From Streptomyces sp. NBC_00525 (GTDB lineage: Bacteria > Actinomycetota > Actinomycetes > Streptomycetales > Streptomycetaceae), in the NCBI RefSeq assembly GCF_036346595.1, contig NZ_CP107834.1, forward strand, positions 5,394,001 through 5,458,000: 64,000 nucleotides of DNA, read 5' to 3'. The notes under the pieces are model-generated. The model did no database searches. It worked only from the letters and a program-made list of their open reading frames with translations, and was not told where the DNA came from. The position numbers were made by a program, and so were the translations under genes. Positions 57,685 through 64,000 of the stretch are shown piece after piece. Each line of letters opens with the position of its first letter. Positions within the stretch are counted from its first letter, which is position 1.

Positions 57685-58836
57685 ATGCTAGTACGAGGAG
57701 ACATACGCCTCTCCGGAGCCGTCATGGCCCATCCCGCCCGGAGGGGCCGGGCACAGGACCTTGTGGAACGTCATCCGGAACTGGGTCTGCGCATCGCGTT
57801 CGACCCCCGCCCCTCGGCACCGGCAACGGCACTGCGCGCCGCCCGCGAGGCCTGGGCGAGCTGCGCCGACGATGCGACCCACCACCTGGTCCTCCAGGAC
57901 GACGCGGTGCTGAGGGACGACTTCCCGGACGCCCTGCCGGATCTGATCCGGGCGAGGTCGGCTGACGCCCTCTGCCTTTTCGCCGAGTGGGGAGGGCTTG
58001 CCGCGAACGCGGTACGTCTGGCGGCTCTGCTCGGACACGCCTGGGCCGAGGTCGTGGGGGAGTACGTGCCCTCGGTCGGCCTGATCCTGCCGGCCCCGGT
58101 TGCCAGGGGGTTCGGCGCGTACCTGGACGCGGCGGGTACGGCCGGGCCGGAAAGCGCCGACGACGTGGCCCTGATGGGCTACCTCCGCAGCAGCGGAGTG
58201 TCCGCCTACGCGCCTGTCGGCGGGCCGGTGGAGCACGGCGACGCACCGAGCCTGGTGGGCAACGAGCGCCAAGGGCGCCGTCAGGCTGTGTGCGATGTAC
58301 CGGTGGACTCGTCCCGGAAGAGCACGCTGACGGAAACCGGCGCCCTGTCCCATCTGTGGTGGCTCCAGGGCACCGCCTTTCTGTACTTCGCGGATGCGCA
58401 GGCGCCCGGGGGGTGGCGGCGCGAGCCCGCCGACCAGGTTCTCGCCGCGGGCGGGTTGCCCGAGGGCGAAGTGATGGCGGCCCTGAGGGAACGGCTCGAC
58501 GCGTCGGCCGACCCCAGGGCGCTGCGAGACATCGTCAGCGACGTACTCCTGCGCGAGGTGTGGCTCTCTTCCGTGCTGCTCGGCTGTCTGGCCGGGGAGC
58601 ACAACAGGAGCGCCCCCGCCCCGGTCCCGGTCGACGTCGCTCTGCGCGACGCGTCGGTGCGGCGGGCGCTGGCCACCCTCGCCCCCGGTGGGCTGCGCCG
58701 TTTCGTCCCGGACCACCGGCTGGACGACCTGGCCGCGCTGGCTGAGCCCGTCGTCCGCGCGGGGGTGGAGTACGGCTGGGGGCGGGAGGCCGGGGTCCTG
58801 GAGTTCGCCACCAGGGCAGCCGCCCCTGAGCGGTGA
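57685..58836 (+). CDS. Glycosyltransferase-like protein, paralogue 2 of the biosynthetic cluster
   Basis: This 383-residue protein is homologous to the gene at 49368-50507: it shares IRLSGAVMAHPARRGRAQDL, THHLVLQDDAVLRDDF and EHGDAPSLVGN. The QDDA motif could be a metal-binding DxD equivalent. The ATG at 57685 has GGAG 11 bases upstream. It lies inside the biosynthetic operon, between the loading protein and the NRPS. It may glycosylate the growing or finished product, but the family is not characterised well enough to say what it transfers. Confidence 0.75.
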   Translation: MLVRGDIRLSGAVMAHPARRGRAQDLVERHPELGLRIAFDPRPSAPATALRAAREAWASCADDATHHLVLQDDAVLRDDFPDALPDLIRARSADALCLFAEWGGLAANAVRLAALLGHAWAEVVGEYVPSVGLILPAPVARGFGAYLDAAGTAGPESADDVALMGYLRSSGVSAYAPVGGPVEHGDAPSLVGNERQGRRQAVCDVPVDSSRKSTLTETGALSHLWWLQGTAFLYFADAQAPGGWRREPADQVLAAGGLPEGEVMAALRERLDASADPRALRDIVSDVLLREVWLSSVLLGCLAGEHNRSAPAPVPVDVALRDASVRRALATLAPGGLRRFVPDHRLDDLAALAEPVVRAGVEYGWGREAGVLEFATRAAAPER

Positions 58837-58963
58837 GCGTGGAGGGGCGTCGTGACGGAGTGCGGAACCGCGGTTCCGGCTGACGAAGATCGCGCCGTGA
58901 AGCAGGGGGAGGCCGACGGAACCCATCGGACACGACGCGACCAGCAGGACGGGAGAGAAGGAC

Positions 58964-61900
58964 ATGAAGAGGCCTGACGCCATCTCCGAGCTGATCGGTT
59001 CACTCGCCGCGAAGGGCGTACGGGTGTTCCTCGAGGACGGACGCCTGCAGTGCGGGGGGCCGCGTGACGCGTTGACGTCCGATGTCCTCGACGCGGTGCG
59101 CGCGAACAGGGACGAGATCCAAGCCTTCCTGGAACACCGGAGGGACGAGCCGACCGGTCCGTACCCGCTCTCCGTCGGCCAGCAGAGCCTGCTCCTGCAC
59201 CAGCGCCTGACGCCGGACAGCGCCGCCTACAACCTAGCCTTCGCCGCCCGCGCCCGGACCGCGGTCGACGCGGAGGAACTCGACGCGGCGTTCCGGGAGG
59301 TGCTGGGCCGTCATGAGGCCCTGCGTACCGTGTTCACCTGGGCGGACGGCGAGCCGACCCAGAGCCTCCGCGGTGTACCGTCGCGGTTCCTCACGGAGGA
59401 GGCCGCGTCGAAGGAGCAGGTCGAGAGCGCCGTGGAGGCGTTCATGGACGCCCCCTTCGATCTCGAACGCGAGCTGCCCATCAGGGCGTTGCTGCTGCGC
59501 ACCGGACCCGGGGACGAACGGCCTGTTTTGGTCGTCGTCGTCCATCACATCGTGGCGGATCTCTGGTCGATCGATGTCATCGTCGACGAGTGGCTGGCCG
59601 TCTACCGCGCTCGCACCACGGGAGGCGAGCCGACGCTGGAGCCCGTCGCGTCGCGGTTCGTGGAACACGTGCACCGTGAGCGGGCGTGGCTCGCCGGGCC
59701 GGAAGCGGAGCGGAACCTCGCGTTCTGGCGAGAGCGGCTCGGGGACAGCCCTCCGGTGACGGATCTGCCGTTCGACCGGCCGCGCCCGCCCGCTCAGACC
59801 TTCCGCGGCGGCCGTCTCTCGGTGGAGGTGGACTCCACGCTCTCGGAGAGGCTCACCCGGATCGCGCGTGATGCCGACGCGACGCCGAACATGCTCTTCC
59901 TGTCCGCGTTCCAGGTGCTGTTGCAGAAGTACAGCGGCTCGGACGATGTGGCCGTGGGCACCCCGGCAGCCGGGCGCCAGGCGCCGGGCTCCCAGGACCT
60001 GGTGGGGTTCTTCACCGACCCCGTCGTCGTACGGAGCGACCTGCGCGGCGACCCGGAGTTCACCGGGGTCCTCGGCAGAACACGCTCGACGCTTCTGCGC
60101 GCCCTTGACCATCCCTATCCGTTCCCCCTGCTCGTCGAGAGGCTCAGCCCTCCGCGCGACCCGAGCCGTCCGCCGTTCTTCCAGGTGATGTACGTCTGGC
60201 AGCAGGCGCGGACTTCGGGACAGGAAGTTCCGCTGGACGTGCTGCCCTCGTCGGGGCAGCGCGGCGCGCCGTTCGACCTCGTGCTCTCGGTGCACCAGGT
60301 GGACGGAGACTACGTCTGCACATGGACGTACAACATCGACCTGTTCGAGGCGGCCACCGTCGAACGCCTCGCACAGGGCTTTGTCGCGATGCTGGGCGAG
60401 ATCGCCGTACGTCCCGACGCCCGGGTCTCCTCACTCCCCTCGATGTCCACGGCGGAGCGGCGGGCGTTGCTCCGTGAGGCACGTGGTCCGCGGCTCCCCG
60501 TCAACGGCCGGACATGGCTCGAACAGTTCGACGCGCAGGTGCTGCGGACTCCGCATGCCACGGCGCTGGTCTCTGACGACGAGTCGCTCACCTACCGAGA
60601 ACTCGCCGACCGGGTCGGCAAGCTGGCCGCCGCGATGCGTGAGCGAGGCGTACAGGAGGAAGTGCGCGTCGGCGTGAGCATGGAGCGCTCGGCGGCACTG
60701 GTGGTGGTCATGCTCGCGATCGCGCGGGCCGGTGGCGCCTACGTTCCGTTGGACCCGTCCTACCCGCCGGATCGCCTCGCGTACATGGCGCAGGACGCGC
60801 TGGTGGACTTCTGCGTGGCCGACGAGCAGGGAGTCCGCGCCCTCGGGACGTACGAGGACGACATCCTGACCCTCCGCGCCCTCGTCGAAGAGGCGGAGAG
60901 GCTTGCACCCGCCCCGCCCTGCGAAGGCTCCGCCGAGGCGCTCGCCTACGTCATCTACACATCGGGCTCGACCGGTCGCCCCAAGGGCGTGATGGTGAGC
61001 CGGCGCAATGTCATCAACCTGTTCGCAGGCCTCGACCACGCGGTGGGGAGCGGACCTCACCCCGCGCGGGACCGCCCCGCCGCGGAGCAGCCCGTATGGC
61101 TGGCAGTGACGAGCGTGTCCTTCGACATCTCCGTACTCGAACTCTTCTGGACCCTGTGCCGTGGCTACAAGGTCGTCATCGAGCCCGCCCTGTGGGCCTC
61201 CCCGGCCGACGCGACGGCCGCCCCGGAGACCAGGGCGCCGACGCGCCCCGTCGACTTCAGCCTCTTCTACTTCGCCGCCGACTCCGGGGAGAACAAGGGG
61301 AAGGACCTCTACCGCCTGCTCCTGGACGGAGCCCGTTTCGCCGACACGAACGGATTCCGGGCCGTCTGGGTCCCCGAGCGGCACTTTCACGCCTTCGGCG
61401 GCGCCTATCCGAATCCGTCCGTCCTCGCGGGCGCCGTCGCGGCGTCGACGGACAGGGTCGAGATCCGTGCCGGAAGCGTCGTCCTCCCCCTGCAGGATCC
61501 GCTGCGGGTCGCGGAGGAGTGGGCCGTGGTGGACAACCTGTCGGACGGACGCGTCGGTCTGTCGTTCGCCTCCGGGTGGCAGCCCGACGACTTCGTGCTC
61601 GCTCCGGACGGTTACACCACGCGCAAGGAGTCCCTGTGGGATGACATCGACGTCGTCCGGCGGCTCTGGGCAGGGGAATCCGTCTCGCGGCGCAACGGGG
61701 TCGGCTCCGACATCGACGTGAGGACGCTCCCGCGTCCCGTCCAGGCGGAACTCCCGATGTGGGCGACCGCAGCCGGCAGCGACGAGACCTTCCGCAGGGC
61801 CGGCGCGACCGGCGTCAACCTCCTCACCCACCTGCTGGGCCAGAACGTCCAGGAGCTGGCCCGCAAGATCGGCATCTACCGCGCGGCGAGGGCGGGCGCC

Positions 61901-63481
61901 GGGCACGACGAAGGAACCGTGACCCTGATGCTGCACACCTTCGTCCACCCGGACGCGGAGGTGGTGCGCGAGGTCGTGCGCGAGCCGTTCAAGGCGTACC
62001 TGCGCAGCTCGATCGACCTGATGCAGGGACTGGCCAGGAGCCTGGGGCTGGACCCGGTACGCGACCGCGAAGTGATTGTCGATCACGCCTTCAAGCGGTA
62101 CTCCAGTACCAGCGCGCTGTTCGGAACCCCGGAGTCCTGTGCCGACCTCGTCCGTGCCCTGGCCGGGGCCGGAGTGGACGAGATCGCCTGCCTCATCGAC
62201 TTCGGCGTCCCCGACGACCTGGTCCTTGACGCGCTGGGGAACATCGCCGCCGTCAGGCAGGCGATGAAGGACGCCCAGGCCCGGCCCTGCCGGACGCCGA
62301 CGGACGTGATCGCGCGGCACGGGGTCACGCACCTGCAGTGCACGCCGGCCTTCGCCCGTCTTCTGCTCCTCGACCGGGACGGCCATCCCTCGGCGGAGAG
62401 CAGTCTGCGCACCCTCCTCGTCGGCGGGGACGCATCTCCACCGGAACTCACCTCGCGGCTGCGCGACTCCGGTATCGGCGACGTCCTCAACATGTATGGG
62501 CCTACGGAGACGTGCGTCTGGTCGGCGGTGCAACGGCTCGAACCCGATCGGTACGACCGCGCGACGGTCGGCGGAGCCCTGGCCAACACCACGCTGTACG
62601 TCCTCGACGTGCGGCTTCGGCAGGTACCGATCGGAGTCCCCGGCGAGCTGTACATCGGTGGAGACGGTGTGGGACGCGGGTACTGGAACAGGCCCGCGCT
62701 GACCGCGGAGAAATTTCTCCCCGATCCGCTGACCGACCGGCCCGGAGGCCGGATGTACGCCACCGGGGACATCGTGCGACCGCTGGGTGGCGGCAGGTTC
62801 GAGTTCCTCGGCCGCGCCGACCACCAGGTGAAGGTGCGCGGTTTCCGTATCGAGTTCGGTGAGATCGAGACCGTACTCGGCGGGCACCCGGCGCTCGCGA
62901 ACTGCACCGTCGTCGCCCGGCCGGACCGGAACGGCGACACCGGTCTCGTCGCGTTCGCCGTGCCGCGCGAGGGCATGGCCTACGACGAGGCGAGCGTCCG
63001 CGCCCATGCCCGCGTCCGGCTGCCCGACTACATGGTGCCGTCGCGCATCGTCCCGGTGGAGAGCCTGCCGCTCACACTCAACGGAAAGGTCGACCGCGGC
63101 GCGCTCGTCAGGATGGCGGACGGGGTCAAGGGCGGCGGGACCGCCACATACCTGGCGCCACGCAACCGGATCGAGCACGCCCTCCAGCAGATCTGGCAGG
63201 CACTCCTCGAACGCGACGGGGTGGGCGTCCACGAGAACTTCTTCGAGATCGGCGGCCATTCGCTGCTCGCCGCAAGGATGCACGCGCACATCACCACAGC
63301 GGGACTGGGGCGCGTCGAACTGGTCGACCTGTTCACCTTTCCGACCATCGCCGGGCTCGCGGCGCACATCAGCACGGGCGGTGAGAACGCCGACGAGAAG
63401 CTGAGCGTGGACGTCGAGAACCGGGCGAGCAAGCAGAAGGCCGCCTTCCGTCAGCGGCAGCGCAGGAGGCACAGTTCGTGA
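58964..63481 (+). CDS. NRPS module: TubC docking-C-A(with inserted luciferase-like monooxygenase)-PCP
   Basis: This 1505-residue single-module synthetase has these domains: TubC-type N-terminal docking domain (about 4-58, ISELIGSLAAKGVRVFLEDG); condensation domain with HHIVADLWS (about 193); adenylation domain with A3 YTSGSTGRPKG (about 665), A4 SFDIS (about 720), A5 NMYGPTE (about 1176), A8 GRADHQVKVRG (about 1286) and A10 NGKVDR; carrier protein GGHSLLA (about 1430). Between A4 and A5 (about 761-1103) a flavin-dependent luciferase-like monooxygenase domain is inserted (FSLFYFAADSGENKG, NGFRAVWVPERHFHAFGG, GLSFASGWQPDDF). Specificity residues read approximately D-I-L-Q-V-G-M-V-W, close to the glycine code. 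It probably extends an acyl starter with an oxidised glycine. Confidence 0.93.
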   Translation: MKRPDAISELIGSLAAKGVRVFLEDGRLQCGGPRDALTSDVLDAVRANRDEIQAFLEHRRDEPTGPYPLSVGQQSLLLHQRLTPDSAAYNLAFAARARTAVDAEELDAAFREVLGRHEALRTVFTWADGEPTQSLRGVPSRFLTEEAASKEQVESAVEAFMDAPFDLERELPIRALLLRTGPGDERPVLVVVVHHIVADLWSIDVIVDEWLAVYRARTTGGEPTLEPVASRFVEHVHRERAWLAGPEAERNLAFWRERLGDSPPVTDLPFDRPRPPAQTFRGGRLSVEVDSTLSERLTRIARDADATPNMLFLSAFQVLLQKYSGSDDVAVGTPAAGRQAPGSQDLVGFFTDPVVVRSDLRGDPEFTGVLGRTRSTLLRALDHPYPFPLLVERLSPPRDPSRPPFFQVMYVWQQARTSGQEVPLDVLPSSGQRGAPFDLVLSVHQVDGDYVCTWTYNIDLFEAATVERLAQGFVAMLGEIAVRPDARVSSLPSMSTAERRALLREARGPRLPVNGRTWLEQFDAQVLRTPHATALVSDDESLTYRELADRVGKLAAAMRERGVQEEVRVGVSMERSAALVVVMLAIARAGGAYVPLDPSYPPDRLAYMAQDALVDFCVADEQGVRALGTYEDDILTLRALVEEAERLAPAPPCEGSAEALAYVIYTSGSTGRPKGVMVSRRNVINLFAGLDHAVGSGPHPARDRPAAEQPVWLAVTSVSFDISVLELFWTLCRGYKVVIEPALWASPADATAAPETRAPTRPVDFSLFYFAADSGENKGKDLYRLLLDGARFADTNGFRAVWVPERHFHAFGGAYPNPSVLAGAVAASTDRVEIRAGSVVLPLQDPLRVAEEWAVVDNLSDGRVGLSFASGWQPDDFVLAPDGYTTRKESLWDDIDVVRRLWAGESVSRRNGVGSDIDVRTLPRPVQAELPMWATAAGSDETFRRAGATGVNLLTHLLGQNVQELARKIGIYRAARAGAGHDEGTVTLMLHTFVHPDAEVVREVVREPFKAYLRSSIDLMQGLARSLGLDPVRDREVIVDHAFKRYSSTSALFGTPESCADLVRALAGAGVDEIACLIDFGVPDDLVLDALGNIAAVRQAMKDAQARPCRTPTDVIARHGVTHLQCTPAFARLLLLDRDGHPSAESSLRTLLVGGDASPPELTSRLRDSGIGDVLNMYGPTETCVWSAVQRLEPDRYDRATVGGALANTTLYVLDVRLRQVPIGVPGELYIGGDGVGRGYWNRPALTAEKFLPDPLTDRPGGRMYATGDIVRPLGGGRFEFLGRADHQVKVRGFRIEFGEIETVLGGHPALANCTVVARPDRNGDTGLVAFAVPREGMAYDEASVRAHARVRLPDYMVPSRIVPVESLPLTLNGKVDRGALVRMADGVKGGGTATYLAPRNRIEHALQQIWQALLERDGVGVHENFFEIGGHSLLAARMHAHITTAGLGRVELVDLFTFPTIAGLAAHISTGGENADEKLSVDVENRASKQKAAFRQRQRRRHSS

Positions 63482-64000
63482 GCGATCAGCACGTGAACGA
63501 CGACAGCCATCACATCGCGATCATCGGAATGGCCGGCCGTTTCCCCGGAGCCGGAGATCCCGACCAGTTCTGGCACAACATCGCGGAGGGAGTCGAATCG
63601 ATCTCCCGGCTCTCGGAGGACGACCTCATGAGGGCCGGAGTCGACGCCGACGAGCTCCGCGACCCGAACTACGTGCGGGCAGCCAGCATCCTCGAGGGGA
63701 TCGACCGGTTCGACGCCGAGTACTTCGGGCTCACCCCGATGGAGGCGTCCCTCCTCGATCCGCAACACCGGATGCTGCTCGAATGCACCCAGGAACTGTT
63801 CGACCACGCGGGATACGACCCAGGCCGCCTGAAGCAGCCGACGGGGGTCTACGTCGGTGTCGGGTTTCCCGCCTACCTCGTCGGCAACCTGCTCAGCCGT
63901 CCCGAGATCGTCCAGCAGGTCGGGATGCAGCGGATCTTCTTCGCCACCGACAAGGGCTTCGCTCCGACCCGCATCTCGCACAAGTTCGATCTGACGGGTC
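63478..64000 (+). CDS. Type I polyketide synthase, N-terminal ketosynthase part (right-truncated)
   Basis: The gene runs off the right edge after 174 codons. The visible part is the start of a ketosynthase: IAIIGMAGRFPGAGDPDQFW, EYFGLTPMEASLLDPQHRMLLE and GVYVGVGFPAYL. The active-site cysteine region lies beyond the window. Its GTG overlaps the NRPS stop (GTGA), which indicates translational coupling. A PKS directly after the NRPS module suggests a hybrid peptide-polyketide chain. A degenerate N-terminal linker without the usual long docking helix is visible. Confidence 0.93.
   Translation, partial: MSDQHVNDDSHHIAIIGMAGRFPGAGDPDQFWHNIAEGVESISRLSEDDLMRAGVDADELRDPNYVRAASILEGIDRFDAEYFGLTPMEASLLDPQHRMLLECTQELFDHAGYDPGRLKQPTGVYVGVGFPAYLVGNLLSRPEIVQQVGMQRIFFATDKGFAPTRISHKFDLTG

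Noticed and set aside
60431..63472. Long antisense frame opposite the NRPS gene
   Set aside because: Shadow of the NRPS frame; it has no recognisable domains.

Overview
The window reads as a high-GC actinomycete chromosome, almost certainly a Streptomyces. The evidence is strong G/C at third codon positions, frequent GTG starts, ATGA/GTGA gene overlaps, XRE/DUF397 regulatory pairs, and rare TTA leucine codons confined to accessory genes. No rRNA, tRNA, insertion sequence or phage gene was seen.

Region 1 (1-3.3 kb) has the 3' end of a CysJ-like flavoprotein reductase and a molybdate importer (modA plus a fused modB-modC). Region 2 (3.5-14.8 kb) is a cobalamin locus: cobL, cobM, cbiD, cobK, cobIJ, cobH, cobG and a cobalamin riboswitch driving cobN. 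It mixes 'aerobic' markers (CobG, CobN) with an 'anaerobic' one (CbiD). Region 3 (14.9-21.4 kb) encodes cell-envelope proteins: an L,D-transpeptidase, a large secreted protein with eight near-identical Cna-B-like repeats, an AraC-type regulator and a small peptidoglycan-binding protein. Region 4 (21.6-23.6 kb) is a regulatory unit: two DUF397 proteins, an XRE regulator and a divergent HATPase.

Region 5 (23.6-33.1 kb) is a leftward polysaccharide operon. Its enzyme set resembles the fungal galactosaminogalactan cluster: a CE18/Agd3-like deacetylase, a PelF-like GT4, a polytopic membrane protein, two sugar epimerases, a sugar-nucleotide pyrophosphorylase, a spherulin-4 (GH135-like) hydrolase and a GH114-like endo-galactosaminidase. 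The product is inferred to be a partly de-N-acetylated galactosamine-rich exopolysaccharide.

Region 6 (34.5-48.6 kb) is a complete type I-E CRISPR-Cas locus. The array has 59 repeats, is inferred to be transcribed leftward, and has its leader next to cas3. The order is cas3-cse1-cse2-cas7-cas5-cas6e-cas1-cas2. Cse2 is a tandem fusion of two Cse2 domains. The unusually long cas3-cse1 gap holds a solitary CRISPR-repeat-like element.

Region 7 (49.4 kb to the right edge) is the start of a lipo-peptide/polyketide biosynthetic cluster: two paralogous glycosyltransferase-like proteins, a TrmB/LuxR-type regulator, an ABC exporter, an MbtH-like protein, a FAAL-ACP loading protein, a TubC-docked NRPS module whose adenylation domain carries an inserted luciferase-like monooxygenase, and the first 174 codons of a PKS. 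TTA codons (bldA dependence) occur in the XRE regulator, the deacetylase, cse1, the cluster regulator and an exporter permease. The accessory systems may therefore share a developmental brake.
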